A DNA stretch of 64,000 nucleotides from Tupaia tana (GCA_026018925.1 JAKSZU010000008.1:60535027-60599026); one strand, 5' to 3'. Numbered from the stretch's first letter, positions 10,063 to 22,630 are shown. Notes: generated by a model from the letters alone, not told the origin. Program-made: numbers and translations.

Positions 10063-11607
10063 ACTTTAAAGAAGACATGCTTAAAATGAAAAGCAACTAC
10101 CATTTAGGATGCTTTTAAATATCCCTATTGGAAGTCCATCCGGAGTATCAAGAGTAGTTAATATCAAGAGGTTCTTTGCAAAACGGTCTCATGTTCAAAA
10201 ACATTTGTTTAAAGGATATGAAAGAGGTTTCCTTTTAGCAGATTTTTTTCTTTTCGGGCTTCAAAAAGTATCTTAAAATATTTTGGGAACTTCTAAAAGG
10301 CAGATTGTATACATGTGAACATTTTTGATGAAAGCAAGTTAAAACTGTTCTGCACAGTTTTTGTCTGACCTTGTTTGGTAATTGTTTTTAAACATAGATT
10401 TATTTTCAATTAAAGTTAACTTAATTAAGATTATAACTTAAAAGTTCTTTATTGAGTAAGAATAGAGAAAAATGTCTAATGGACATTAGAAGCCCTGTGA
10501 AATGTTTTATTGGATGGTTGGAAAGTTATGATGCATTTCTGCATAGAAAAACAGAAAAATAAATCACAACTTTCCTAATGACCTAACCTAATATAATGAA
10601 ACCTTAGTATTTTTCTGGATATCTCCATCGGAGGGTAAGAGTCCTGTATAATTTCCATACATCCAGTTTCTATTTTAAATGTACAGAATAGCATATATTG
10701 AGAAATAACAAACCCATCTAGCCTGTAGCACAATATATTGCCCAGAAAGGAGGAGCAGTAGCTTACATTCATAATGTAATAGGATCTGGGATCTGGTCCA
10801 CTGTTCTTGTATGTAGGAACTCGGAGCATTTACTATGTAAGAGCTTTGTCATTCTCACATGGAGGCCTAGAGGAACTAAGGGGATTTGGTCCCAGTTTCT
10901 GCTTTGTCCTCCTGTGTCACCCTCCTACCCATATTTTTGGTTGGTTTGTCTCAGAATCCATTCTGAAGGGATCATCATTAGGGCTGCTTATTTCCTTTCT
11001 TGTTCTAATAACATCCCATTCACCCTTGGCCATTACTGTTCCTCAGGGATTTGTGTAGCAGCAGAGATTCACACTCCTGTTAAGTCTCTGGAGGCACCCA
11101 GCAACCCCTCCATTTCTCCTGTGTGTACAAACACAAACAGCTCTTTCCTGTTTCCAGGTGGAACAGATTTGTACCTCTTGGAGAAAGGCAGTGGGAGAGT
11201 CTTTGTTTTTCAGAAAGGCAATCTTGATTTCTCTGTTCGTATCTTTACAGAATTGCTTTGTTAATTGTATATTCGGTGGCATATCCTTGCTGTTAGAAAG
11301 CCTTTCTTTTTCCCAAGGGAATAGCAAAAGACCGGAGGAAAAACAGAACTTGAGAATATGCAACAAGAGTACACCTACCATTGGACTGTGCGAAAGCTCA
11401 GGCAATATGATTTGGACAAAGGGTAATCATATTTGTAAGTTCGACAGTAGCAGGCTCGGTTCTGGGCACTGGGACTGTGCATTTGCTATACCTGGCCACT
11501 TTGTGCATGGCAGCCAGTTTACAAAATCTAGTTCATTTAGACTACAGTAATATATCTTTATATGTCTCTCTGACTCTATCTGTCAAAAGAAATATAAGAA
11601 AGTTATT
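10063..11607. other. Unique sequence with overlapping open frames, no gene recognised
   Basis: 10860-11560 is repeat-free and carries overlapping open frames on both strands (10914-11264 plus, 11158-11550 plus, 11043-11405 minus). None has a recognisable domain, codon bias or splice structure. They look fortuitous. Confidence 0.4.
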
Positions 11608-11698
11608 CCAACTAGCAGATGGTCTACCAGATACATCGCTGGATTCCCACATGGCTGATCATGGTTTGAGTCCTGGACACGGTAGCTTGAAACTCATG

Positions 11699-11730
<32 letters not shown>

Positions 11731-11905
11731 ATGTGTATGTATGTATGTATGTGTGTGTGTGCCCAAGATCCTGGAAGGAGAATGGAAAAAGGATTGTGGC
11801 TTGGCCATCCTCCCTGGAGAGTGATTTCTCACTTTCTCTCTCACTCTATCTCTCTCTTTCTGGCAAGTGCATGCACCCTAAGGCAAAAACCTCTATACGA
11901 GAGAA
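11608..11905 (+). mobile_element. Old type A SINE with (GT)n expansion
   Basis: Head CTAGCAGATGGTCTACCAG, B box GGTTTGAGTCC, body, CT-rich run and CCCTAAGGCAAAAACCTCT end are present. The GTGTGTGC site of the body has expanded into a (GT)n tract at 11701-11761 with (ATGT)n variation. Confidence 0.75.
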
Positions 11906-12400
11906 AAAAAGAAAAGTATTCGTTTTCATTATATTTGGGGCAGTTACAAAGCTATATCTTGATTCTTGAAAACACTTCAGAACGTAATTGATGGCATGCA
12001 GAAGGCAGAAGAAACCATGAAAGAGAAATAGATACATGGGTTTCTGTGTAGTCTACACAAGCAGGGATGAGGTTTTTTGAGGTGAAAGGGGTCAGTTCTT
12101 GTCTCCCTTTTCCTTTCTTTAGGAAATTATTCTTGTTTTGTTTGATAACTAACAGGGGAGACGGATTCCTTCTTCCAGATAGTTGTTGAATGGGCATGTG
12201 CCCTTTCACACTCTGATAGCCGTAGTGACGGAAGGCAGTGAGACAGCTGGCACTGGTGGTTAGAGCAAAGCAGAATATCGTCATCTCTGACCTGATGTCT
12301 GCAGCAAAGGCTTTGAACACACACTTTCAAAGGCTTAGTATTCCATGTCACTGTTTAGAGACTAATAGAAAGACTACAGATCTGAACATTTTTACTGTTT

Positions 12401-12605
12401 TTTTAAAGAATTATGTTATTTAACTTTATTTATTCATTTGTTTATTTCAATTTGACCAGAGAAGGAGAGAGAGAGAGAGACAGGGAGAGGAAGAGGGAGA
12501 GGGAGAGAGAAAGTGAAAAAGCAAGTCGCTAGGTTCAGGACTCGAACCACGGTTAGCCATGTGGGAATCAAACACCTTTAATCACCATACCACCTGCCAG
12601 CCCCC
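12401..12605 (-). mobile_element. Type B SINE
   Basis: T-rich tail with TTTATTTATTC repeats, AATTTGACCAGAGA, a GA-rich run, B box complement GGACTCGAACC and head ending ACCACCTGCCAGCCCC. The sequence TTTACTGTTT occurs near both borders, consistent with an imperfect duplication. Confidence 0.8.
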
Positions 12606-12711
12606 ACCGTTTCTACTGTTTTTACTGTTTTGAGTATTAGGTAATAATTTTTTTTTTAACTATGAAAGGATATTTATTTGGAGGAAAAGGAAGTAATTGG
12701 GCAGCTCCTTT

Positions 12712-12889
12712 CCTTTTTTAAAAAACTTTATTTATTTATTTTTAATTTGACCAGAGAGGGACAGTGCAAGAGAGTGAGAGAATGAGAGAAAGCCAGCCAC
12801 CAGGTCTGGGATTCGAACTTCAGTTGGCCATGTGGTAGTCTAGTGCACTTAACCACCACACCACCTGCCCCTCCCCCAACCGTGGGGGA
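12712..12889 (-). mobile_element. Type B SINE with target-site duplication
   Basis: Same layout as the copy at 12401. CAGCTCCTTT flanks it at 12702-12711 and 12890-12899. The head end is followed by a short C/G-rich addition (CTCCCCCAACCGTGGGGGA). Confidence 0.8.
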
Positions 12890-12899
12890 CAGCTCCTTT

Positions 12900-14127
12900 T
12901 ACCTGTAAACAAATTCACTACTTACCATGGCATGGCAGTTATTGTCTTGTTTGGAAGGAAAGGTGTATGATAGGTGGGAATTTTATCAAGCATTGCGTGT
13001 TGCCCCTGGGATTTCAAGACCAACAACAAACACATACTTGTACACAACAATTATTTGAAATTTATACTATAAAAAAGGCAAAGAGTTATCTGTTTGAAAT
13101 TTCATTTTAGCATATCATTGTTAAGAATGAACAATATCAATGCATGAAAAAGGCAACTGCTTGTAGAAAATTTTACTTTTGTTTATACATGCATACTTGT
13201 CTTTGCAAACAAATAGCTTGGAACATTTCCTGAGGCTTTAGCCTTTATTATAAATAGTGTGTCTCTTCTGTCCCTGGATATTCATTAGATGATGTCACGT
13301 GGAATCTGAATGCTAGGCTGAAAGGGCTGATATATAGTCCCTTCCAATTTTTGTGATGTAGGGTTGTCTCTATCCTCAAGAAGGAAGATAAGAGAGATGC
13401 TCTCTGTCAACAGGAGAACATTTGCAGTTTGCCGACAGCAGCCTGTTATACTAGACATGCACACTCTTTGATCTTGGTCTGGGACCCTAAAATCAAAATC
13501 CAGATCTCAGCCTTCTGGATTATGGAGCCAGATTCTTAACAATTTTGATTTGAACAACACTGTTGTGACCAGGCTTGACAACCAACTGATGTATCTGTAA
13601 AAGACTGGCTACTGAGCCAGAATACTAACCACCCATTTACAAGGAAAGAGGCCTAGTGTTTTGTAGTCACACCTGGTGCTCCTACTTAGTAGTTTCGTGC
13701 CTTTCGATGAGTAGTTTTTGTTAATTATTTTTAAGCTACATGAGACTTAAATTTGATTTTGAAGTAGAAGTGATAATATTTATTTTGTGGAGTGAGCTAT
13801 AGGATTAGAGGCAATGTTTTTAAAGCAGAGGTGCCTGCTAAATAGTGCTGGTGGTGCTCGTGCTTCTGCGTCCTCCTAGTTCTGAGATTCCAATGGTTAC
13901 TGTGGAGGAAAGGAGAGCAAAGGTAATACAGGGTCACAAGACCATTTATGAGCAAAATAAAATGAAAAAGAATCATAGGGTGAGATGATAAGTCTGGAGA
14001 AAAGTTTGGAGGTGAAGTAAGATGTCCTCTTTTGAGAAATGAAGCCTTGGGGTTTCAGGTCATGAAGTGATTTGTCTGAGGTCAGTAGCCACTATGTCAT
14101 TTCAACAGAGTCTACAGTTTTCAAAAT
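12900..14127. other. Unique sequence, no gene seen
   Basis: No recognised repeat, RNA gene or coding signal over about 1.2 kb. Confidence 0.45.
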
Positions 14128-14135
14128 CTACATCC

Positions 14136-14402
14136 TTGTGACCAGCAGTTAGCGTAATGGCTATGTCGCTGGACTCCCACGTAGTCGACCGCTGTTCGAG
14201 TCCCGGACCTGGTGGCTTAAACACACGCGTGTGTGTACATGCCCAAGATCCCAAGAGGAGAATGGAGGAGAAGGGATTGCGGCGTGGCCATCCCCCCTGG
14301 GGGGTGATTTCTTGCTTTCTGTCTCTCTGACTCTGTCTGTCTGGCGAGTGCACGCGCCCTATAGCAAAAACCTCTCCAAAAAAAAAAAAAAAAAAAAAAA
14401 AC
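14136..14402 (+). mobile_element. Type A SINE (subfamily A2) with target-site duplication
   Basis: A full-length copy: GTGACCAGCAGTTAGCGTAA head, B box TGTTCGAGTCC, body, CT run and a clean A tail. CTACATCC flanks it at 14128-14135 and 14403-14410. Confidence 0.9.
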
Positions 14403-14724
14403 CTACATCCAAACTTTTTTCAACTTAAGAGTACATTTATTTTCTTGGTTAAATGCATGTTGCTTATGTTTATTTAAGAATGCATATTTTAGCTCAAGAA
14501 TTTCTCAATTATTATATTCCAGGTCTTCTAGAGGTAAAAATTTAATTGATAAGTCTGTCGATTTGTTTACACGTTCAATGGAATTCACAGAAATGATCAA
14601 GCATTAATTTTTTTTTCCTAATTGAGATGAATATAAGTATAACTTTAAGTAATATATCTGAAAACAAACAAAAATGCCACTATGGGTCTTGTTTCTCACC
14701 TAAGCTATGTATATGTGTATGTAT

Positions 14725-14880
14725 TTTTTTTTTCCTATGAAAAGAGGGGACATTTCTAGCAGTGTCCCCATGCCATGATCCCACCGCTAGCCCAAGCTCA
14801 TCCAGTTCACAGGCACATACACACTTGCCTGGCATGCTCAGGGAAGTCCCAGGATATAAACTCAGGACCTTAGGACACAT
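14725..14880 (-). mobile_element. Type C SINE fragment (tRNA-7SL composite)
   Basis: On the minus strand the B-box side (GTTTATATCCTGGGA) is followed by a GGCAAGTGTGTATGTGCCTG-like and GATCATGG stretch as in other type C copies. The tRNA head is truncated and both ends are T-rich on the plus strand. Confidence 0.45.
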
Positions 14881-15154
14881 TTTTTTTTTTTTTTTATGAT
14901 TCAGAAATGGAATATTGTACCTCATTGATAGTTTTGTTGTTAACTTGATACAAAAATATACACTTTAAATCAGTTCAATGTTGTTGCCATTGTGATTTCT
15001 TGAAGAGTTTCAGATTCAATAAAAATGTAAAAACCTACTATGTATTGGAGATATTTTCTTAGTTACAACTGTAGTGTGTATGTTATCTTCTTTGTATTTT
15101 ATGAGGCTCATTTGTTATAATAAGACTTAAAATTAGAACCAGAACCGATAGCAA

Positions 15155-15350
15155 CTTTGAAAGGACATTCCCTTTAGCATCAGACAAATTTGAATTCAAA
15201 TCTCCTTTCTTCAGTTACTAGCTGTGAAAACTTGGAAAATCACTTGACTTTCCATCTTTTACCTTTTGAGAATCATATCCACTAGATTGTAGGTATGATT
15301 GCTGTGGTGAGTCCATGACATAAGCAAGTGAATATTGTAGCACAGTGTGT
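15155..15350 (+). mobile_element. MIR element
   Basis: The order AGCATCAGACAAATTTGAATTCAAATC, TTACTAGCTGTG, a decayed CTTGG..AATCACTTGACTT and AGTCCATGACATAAGCAAGTGA follows the MIR consensus from the tRNA-derived part through the core to the 3' part. It is an ancient mammal-wide SINE. Confidence 0.7.
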
Positions 15351-15359
15351 GACATCTCT

Positions 15360-17850
15360 CTTTGTACACTACTAATTCCATTACAGTTCAACTACCCCCT
15401 TGAAATTCATCTCTGCTTGAATCGTTGAAATTCTTTCATTGTCGAGAATGGAAAAGACCAGGTTTCAGGTGGCCCAAGGAAAAGCAAGAGAGACTTTATG
15501 ACTATACACTTGAATGAAAGAGGGTACTGAATCGGACTCCAGGTAGGATCTGATTCAGGGCTGAAGCTGTGTGACCACTTCCTTGTTTGTCCAGCGTGTT
15601 TTCTAAGCTCTGCTTCCCAAATGTTGGCTCTATTTTTGAGAGGCTGTCTCCTAGGGGTTATAAGATGGCTTCCAGAGGCTTGGAGGGCTTCAAATCTAGT
15701 GGAGAGGAGAATATCTTCCCATACCTCTTGCAAAGGAACAAGGAAGCTGCATTTTCTCAAAAGGCCAGCAAACATCCCTTCAGTCTCACTGACTCAACAA
15801 CTAGACAGATGGAATATACTGGTCATGGAGGTGTGTAGGCTGGAGATTGTTGTTGACAGAATGGGGGTTGTGTGCTAGCAGGTTAACCAAGAAGGAACAA
15901 CCATAGCAACTATGTTACTGCCTGGCCCCAAAGAAAAGTGTTGTAGTTCTGATTTCATTTTATCTGGGTCATGGTTAAAGTCTAGAGAATTCCTCCTATG
16001 CGATTACTGGATATACCTTTCTACTAATCTAAGGTTTCAAAATTAACTAAAACCAATGCAGGTTAGTTTTCTTCCTTCAACATATATCATTAATTGGCTG
16101 GGTTGATACTAGACTCCATATTTGTTACAAATAAATTATTTTAAAAGAAAAATTAACACATTTTCTTACACTGATTAATCAGTCATAGGATCACAGTTTT
16201 CTGAAAAAAAGTCAGGAGACTTTTATTATGTAAATTATTATTGCCTAATGTCCAATTTATCTTTTGGGCCTTGGATGTCCTTGGTGGTCTCTGGCTCTGC
16301 AGCTACAGATCAAGTTGCAATGTAGAGTAAAACTATTGAGATTTATGCAACAAATGATTCTCAGTGTCTCGAAACATGGACAACTAGTGAAATATTCCAG
16401 AAATGTTACTTTGTTAAATCTTGATATAATTTTTAAAAGTCTACACTCCTCATTGGGACTGTTATAAAGAAGTCTCCCAAATGCAGTCATTTCCTAAGAT
16501 AAAACATGGGCTCACAGTTTGAATTAATATATTAATGGACTAAGGATTTTTCTCTCATCTATTTTTAACTCTTTGCATAAATCCAGTGACAGGATGTCAC
16601 AAGCACACATCATATATTTAGCAGAAGAATGTTAACAGCCATGATAAGTGGCTTTGAGTAAAACATATTTTCTTCTGTTTTCATTCATCCAAATGGTTTA
16701 GTAACATAAATAAATGTAAGTGCTTTATTTTAAAATGTTTCTAAAATGGGAAAACAAAATCTCATCATTGCATTTTTAGAGCTAGCTTTCAGGCTAATGT
16801 AATATGTAATATGCTTGTGATGAATATGTCAGCGTTGCCATTTGTTTTCCCATAGGTAGTTTCCAGTTGGGTGGGCAGGGAGTAGAGGTAGGGTGGGGGA
16901 CTGTGTTGTATTCTAGCACAGTGACGTTTCAAAATGAGTGACTACAGAAATCAGAAGGGTGTTTTAGTTTAGGATATGAAGTTCATAAGATGTCCAAGGA
17001 AGTTGAAAGATGTTCTTTTACACAACTAAAGTATTGCAGTGAGATTTTTACCTATTTACCAGCACGTTTTTAAATTTCAAATCTGCAATAATATTACTAA
17101 GTGTACAACAAGAAAACTTAAAGCCATGTGAGTGATTAAGGTATAATCTTTAATGATCTGAAATATGAAATGAACAACCAAGAGAAAATCTTCAGTATGA
17201 TGGAAACAGTAATTTTTAGGAAAATCTAGAGAGATCATTTAACATAGTCTTACAGACACAGGTATTGGTATCAAGACTTTTGTGTTTCAGTACCAGGTAC
17301 ACATCATGCATGCTGTTAAATATTTTGGGGTATTGTGGATAATAAATTACTCTGATTGTCCTTAATGAGAATGTGAATAAAAGCAGTTGTTAGTTGGAAA
17401 CTACCATCATTCCTCTTAAGTTTTTCCATTAGCTTCCTCTTCTTGGTCTAAAGCATGTAGCTTCACAAAAACAGCCATAGCTCCATTGTAGATAGCTGTA
17501 CATAAAAACTTTGAGCCAATCATTTAGATGATTTTGTAGGAGAGAACAGAGTGACACTGAAGTTTTATTGGAACATATTAACAGTGATTTAATGTCAAGA
17601 CGAACATTAAAATAAAACAACAAAATTCCAAGTGTCATTGTTGTAATTCATCAGAGTCCCTTAACTGAATGAAATAGAATCTGATTCTCGTTAATTTAAG
17701 CAGAAATAAATTCATTGGATGATTGTGGAGAAATTTATGGAACTGGAGGAAATGCTGAAGAGCAAGACCTTGGAAAGGATTTGAGCCCACTGCTGGGATG
17801 GATCAGCTTTAATTGTTTTCCATTATTGAGTCACTGTCCTCAAGACTCAG
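15360..17850. other. Long repeat-poor stretch, no gene recognised
   Basis: About 2.5 kb without recognised repeats. A minus-strand frame of 122 codons (15407-15775) overlaps plus-strand frames and shows no domain. The part at 16750-16870 (AT-rich, TAATATG repeats, CAGCGTTGCCATTTG) resembles a conserved non-coding element in texture only. Confidence 0.4.
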
Positions 17851-17851
17851 A

Positions 17852-17855
<4 letters not shown>

Positions 17856-17892
<37 letters not shown>
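17856..17892. repeat. (GA)n microsatellite
   Basis: Uninterrupted GA dinucleotide tract of about 18 units. Confidence 0.95.
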
Positions 17893-17894
<2 letters not shown>

Positions 17895-18044
17895 AAGAAA
17901 AAAATATTGGGGGTAAACATGGCATCTTAACTGATAGTCCTAAAGCATAATCTGTAATCTGTTGCTGTTGGAAGAAGGCGATCACTACTTACTTCACTGA
18001 TTAATGAATTCTGCAAAGAAAACACACACAAAAACATTGCCCAG

Positions 18045-18250
18045 CCACAATGATGCAGGTTACAAGGCACTGCTGTGTAATGTTAGAGCCACATGGGAGG
18101 ACTAGTTCAGATCATGGGTCAACCTAAACACCTGGTACACCCTTGGGTGCCTGTGGTCCTCGCTGACTGGAAGACTGCTAGAAAGCTTGTGGTGTGGTGA
18201 GAACCTGCCAAGTATACCTGTGTATGTTTGTTTTTCTATTTATCATAAAA
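18045..18250 (+). mobile_element. Probable old type C SINE
   Basis: A diverged head with a B-box-like GTTCAGATCATGG lies upstream of GGGTGCCTGTGGTCCTCGCT and GACTGGAAGACTG. These parallel the 7SL right-hand sequence (GGTGCCTGTGGTCCCAGCTA, GGGAGGCTG). The 3' end is A-rich. Confidence 0.45.
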
Positions 18251-18321
18251 GAAAAATAATAAAATAAACCTAAAGAAATGATGAAACTCTGATCATATTA
18301 TCTAAATATAAATAAAAAATA

Positions 18322-18610
18322 AAAAGTATTCATTTCCTAAGGCTACCATACTAAATCTCCTCAATTTGGGTGTCTTAAACCAATGGAAATGTATTATCTT
18401 AGAGTCCTGGAACCTAGAAGTCCAAAATCAAGATGTTGGCAGGGCCATTCTGTTTTGGAAGGTTCTAGGGGGAGTATCTGTTTCATGGTTTTCTCTTGGC
18501 TTCTAATTTGACAGCAATACTTGACTTCCCTTAGTTTATAGACACATTAAGCCAATCTCTGCCTGTCATCACATGGCCTCTTCCTCTGTCCCTGACTGAA
18601 ATTTATAGAA
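18322..18610 (-). mobile_element. Old MaLR-like LTR fragment
   Basis: CCTAAGGCTACCATA, GGGTGTCTTAAACCAA, ATGTATTATCTTAGAGTCCTG and AAGTCCAAAATCAAG match the reverse complement of the 3' half of MST/MLT1-type solo LTRs. It is degraded and non-coding; the exact subfamily is unsure. Confidence 0.5.
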
Positions 18611-18689
18611 GCAGATATAAAGATGATTGTCAGGGGCCAGCAGATGGAGGAATAGCAGGTCATTCCTAAATGGGTACACATAGCTTTGC

Positions 18690-18860
18690 AAGAGGAATAG
18701 TTCTAGAGATGGATAGTGCTGATGGTTGTACAATGCAAGTGTACTTAATGCCAATGAGCAAAACTGGTTAAGATGATAATGCATCCTCATGAAAACACTT
18801 TCAATAAATTGAAAATAATGGTGATAAACTAAAATAAAGATAAGCTGAAATAAAAATAAA
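18690..18860 (+). mobile_element. L1M-type 3' end fragment
   Basis: GTTCTAGAGATGGATAG, GATGGTTGTACAATG, AATGTGTACTTAATGCCA-like and CTGGTTAAGATGATAA follow the classic 3' UTR order of old L1 elements. It is preceded by a short stretch resembling a SINE head (GGGGCCAGCAGATGG). Confidence 0.5.
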
Positions 18861-18909
18861 GAAACTTAGAAAATGGTCGATGATACTGTTTATGTTACAT
18901 GTATACATT

Positions 18910-19368
18910 CACCCCACGCTTAACAACTTACCTGTTTAATGACTGCTCAGACTTAAAATCAGTTCTCCAGTATGTGGAATTTTCTCTCTCAAGCTTTATC
19001 TCATTCTTGCAGTCACTTCGTGTCTGTGACACAAAGCGTTCACAATCACGCAAGACAACATATTTCATTTGTAAATTGTATCTTATGCACTCATAATACT
19101 ATTTAGAATAAATAAAAACTATTATGTTGGAATTATATTATTGTGTTGTGGTGTGTCTTGTCGTTTTCTGGCACTTATCTAATGTGTGCTTTTTGTATGG
19201 ATAAAGTTACATTTTCTAGTGTGATGTCATGTGATTTTTTTTGAAAAATACATACCATACAGCATCGTGACATGCTACAAGATAGCCGCCTTTAAGCTCC
19301 TTGCTTATTGATCAATTCACTTAGTGACCTAGTTGTAGAAATGGCACTCAGTTGTTAAGTGAGGAGTG
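18910..19368. mobile_element. Tigger-like (Tc1/mariner superfamily) MITE
   Basis: Terminal inverted repeats CACCCCACGCTTAACAACT (18910-18928) and the complement of AGTTGTTAAGTGAGGAGTG (19350-19368) match at 16 of 19 positions. CTTAACAACT plus adjacent AATGACTGCTCAGACTT has the flavour of pogo/Tigger ends. The inside has no transposase frame, so it is non-autonomous and dead. Confidence 0.65.
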
Positions 19369-19904
19369 CTCGTATTGCCACTGTTGTTTTAAAAACTGAA
19401 GAAAGTGAATAAGAAGAAAGTAGTTGAAATGTTTAATTCTTAAAAGTCAAGGGAGGGCTAGTAGAATAGTTAAAAATAACTAGAAGCCTTAGGTACACGA
19501 GAGGTATCTACTCACAAGTTCTTTCCCATGGACGACCTTTGTGCAGTGCTTACCAGAAATTTTGGGAGGCAGGGAGCTAGCTCCCCCTTGGTTCCACAGG
19601 TGCATGGGTATTGACATTCTGCTTTTGGGATCAAGTACAGATCCCATCTAGACCCGTAATTTTCTCATATTTCAAAATTTGATACCAGTGGAGGAGGGGA
19701 AAAGCCATTGGGCCTAGAGTCTTGCGTTGATACCAAGCAGAGATCTGCAATTTATACAGACCTTATTTTGGTGCCACACAAGAAAGGCAGGATAGACAAG
19801 TAGAGGAGAAGTCGGCCTCGGGCTGAAGTTGGACCCAGAAAACTCAAATATATAGTACCTGTGTTCAGAATTGTCCCTTTGCTGAAAACCACTCAGATAT
19901 TTAC

Positions 19905-19995
19905 AGGTTGAGAAATGGACAAACAGTTGTAACCGCATTCCCTAGAATACAGTTCTATTTGGCAATAAAAAAGAATAAAAGGAATGTTGCAACCC
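19905..19995 (+). mobile_element. Old L1 fragment
   Basis: TTGAGAAATGGACAAACAGTTGTA followed by CTAGAATACAGTTCTATTTGGCAATAAAAAAGAA resembles the common L1 3' segment (GAATACTACTCAGCAATAAAAAAGAA). Short and diverged. Confidence 0.45.
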
Positions 19996-20395
19996 TTACT
20001 GCTGGGCCAGTGATCTTTGAGGGTAACCATCAGGGCAGGGGCCATGAAAATTTCTTTAAAGACAAGGCACTGTGGGAAGACCTAAAGGTTCAGAAATTGA
20101 TCAAGATGGTTATGTAGGAAGGAGTGAGTTACAAGGCTGATTATAAGGGTAGAATCTAAGACCAGGTGTTCATAATTTGCTCATCAAGGAAAAAGTCCTA
20201 TATACCATCTGAGTATTTTTATTTTTAACATGATACATAAAATATTACTGATTTTATTAGCTATTCACCTTTTTAAATTCAAAGACCTCTTTAAATGCAC
20301 ATACAAATTCTCCCTACCTTAAACTTATGTCATAGATTATTTAAGGTTAAATGGTCTTTAAAATTGATCTAATACCCTCTAAAGCAACTTTTTAA

Positions 20396-20543
20396 AAAGA
20401 ATTGTTTTATTCAACCTTGTTTATTTATTCGACCAGAGAGGGACAGAGTGAGAGAGAGAGAGAAAGCCGCCAAGTCCGGAACTTGAACCACAGTCAGCCA
20501 TGTGGGAGTGCAGCGCCCTTAACCACCACCTGCTGGCCCTTTT
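20396..20543 (-). mobile_element. Type B SINE with 15-bp target-site duplication
   Basis: Compact reverse type B with GACCAGAGAGGGACAGAG, a GA run, a decayed B box and head ending CCTGCTGGCCC. The direct repeat AAAGCAACTTTTTAA lies at 20381-20395 and 20544-20558. Confidence 0.85.
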
Positions 20544-20559
20544 AAAGCAACTTTTTAAC

Positions 20560-21245
20560 CTATAGTTCACAGACATGGATAGAATTTAATTAGTACATGA
20601 ACTCAGAGAAAATGACTTATTTATTGTTACTAACCTACCATTGAAATTTAGTATTGGAAGGTTTAAAAGCACGGAGAGTAATGGTGATACTAAAGAGTGT
20701 TGGGAGGAGGGTGGGAAAGGTGGAGGGTGAGAGGGAGGGAATCAAGGGGAAAAAAAAAGAAGCAAAACATTTAAGGGACACAAAAATGGAAAATTATCTG
20801 TTGATAATGTGTATGGTAATATCTTTGACTGGGCTAATATACAGTGTATTCATGGTGGGAAAATTCATTTTGTATGCTGTAATGATACATAGTGATTGAG
20901 TGTAAAAATTTATAAAAATAAATTTAAAAGCTACTACAAAAATATAAAAAAAGAAATTTAGTGTTTTTGTTAATTATAGATGGGGGTCATAATCTACAGT
21001 AGTAGCAGTCCCTGCAAATTGGTCACCAATAGAAGTCACAGGTATCATAATACGCTATAGTTTATAGATATTTTGAAAAATATTTGATGTCATCACAACT
21101 TTGAAAGTATTGTCATTAGATCTGCTGTTAGATCTTTTTATTTCAACATTAATAAATAGACGGACATACCATGTCATAAATGCATCATTTTGGAATTTGA
21201 TAATAGTGTTTCATTGAACTTAGTTTCCTTTGAAATCCCATGTGG
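20560..21245. other. Unique AT-rich sequence, no gene seen
   Basis: A lysine- and glutamate-rich 81-codon frame (20654-20899) is a by-product of purine-rich sequence. No repeat was identified. Confidence 0.4.
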
Positions 21246-21513
21246 CTTTTTTTTTTTTTTTTTAAGAGAGATTTTTGCTAGAGGGTATGTGTGCTCACCA
21301 AAGAAACAGGGAGAGATAGAGAGACAGAAAGTAAGAAATCACCCCCCAGGGGGATGGCCATAATGCAGTTCCTTCTCCATTCTCTTCTTGGGATTTTGGG
21401 CACACATGTACACATGCCTGGTGTGAGTTTTTAAGCTGCCAGGTCTGGGACTCGAACTGTGGTTCACTACGTGGGAGTCCGGTGATTTAACCATTACATC
21501 ATCTGCTGATCCC
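21246..21513 (-). mobile_element. Type A SINE, moderately diverged
   Basis: T run, AGAGAGATTTTTGCTAGAGGG, GA run, AAATCACCCCCCAGGGGG, body, B box complement GGGACTCGAACTG and head ending ATCTGCTGATCCCTG. TGTGGCTT and TGTAGCTT flank it as an imperfect duplication. Confidence 0.8.
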
Positions 21514-21514
21514 T

Positions 21515-22430
21515 GTAGCTTATTCTTGGAAGAAGTCATGGGCTTTAGCAGACTACGAGAGGGAGTCATAATACAAAGATAAATGAATAACCTAAAGTCT
21601 TTCTTGGCTCTCAGAAGTAATTCTGTTCAGTGTGAATGTCTTGATTCTAAAAAGCAGAACTGTTGGGTGTGTTCTAACTACACATGTGGTTGATACCCCA
21701 GAGGCCAGCATACCAAGCCACAGGAAACATTAGTGCTGACAGGTATCATGTCACTTGCAGTTTTCAATGGACACATTTCTAAGCATCTGTAGATTTTCTG
21801 CAGCTCTTCTAAGAGGCTTCTCCTGTAGTGGGACCAACATAGCCTGAGAAGTAAGGACCCGTGTATGGCCCATCATAATCTTACCTATCAGGGAGTCTAG
21901 GTTTTAGACCATCCATACTCATGGCTCTGGATCTCTCTAATCTGTAGTGGAGAGACAGATCAGTCTGGTGAGTTGAACTTCATGTGTCTGTGAATCGGAG
22001 AACTGGTGTTGAACTACAGAGTCCACAGATTGGGGATATATTTCTTCTAGTTTTGATTTAGTTCCCCGGCAAGTGAGGTGTGATTTAGATACACATTACC
22101 CTTGGCAAGACCTCTACCCTCTTATTAGCTTTAAACCTATTTATTCTAAAGGCTATTCCGCCGAAGTGAGTCATTTGAGTGACTTAAATGTCTACAGTGG
22201 TAGTGGTCTAATGGGGATCCACGTAGACTCCCGAGTCATTAGGGAACTGCTCCCCCATGGACTATACTTTACAATTAGATACATATATATTCTGAAGATT
22301 AACTTTCAAATCTCTCAGGATAGCTCATTTCACTTTTGACTTCCTGAGTGTAAGTTTTTTCTCTTATGGGATAACATCTGCTTTTGGTTACCTTTTAAAA
22401 AAAAAATAAATAAAGGTTTTAAAAAATGAC
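21515..22430. other. Unique sequence, no gene seen
   Basis: No recognised element; an 88-codon plus frame (22073-22339) has no family features. Confidence 0.4.
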
Positions 22431-22431
22431 T

Positions 22432-22630
22432 TACTTTTTATTTTATTTTATTTTATTTTATTTTATTTTATTTTATTTTGAGTTTTGTATAGGGCATGTG
22501 TTCTCACCAGAAAGAGACAGAGAGACAGAGAGAGAGAAGGTGAGAAAGCAAGTCATCAGGTCCAGGATTCGAACCATGGTAGGCCATGTTAGATTCCAGT
22601 GCCTAAACCATCACACCACATGCTGGCCCC
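22432..22630 (-). mobile_element. Type A/B SINE whose tail became a (TTTTA)n microsatellite
   Basis: A (TTTTA)n tract of about nine units occupies the tail position. After it come GTATAGGGCATGTG, a GA run, GTGAGAAAGCAAG, B box complement GGATTCGAACC and head ending CACATGCTGGCCCC. The GTATAGGGC part is type A-like; the missing GC-rich body is type B-like, so it may be an intermediate form. Confidence 0.7.

Noticed and set aside
11043..11550. Overlapping open frames of 116-130 codons on both strands
   Set aside because: No recognisable family, overlapping in opposite strands, no splice signals examined fit a coding exon.
15407..15775. 122-codon minus-strand frame
   Set aside because: No domain similarity recalled; overlapping plus-strand frames of similar length.
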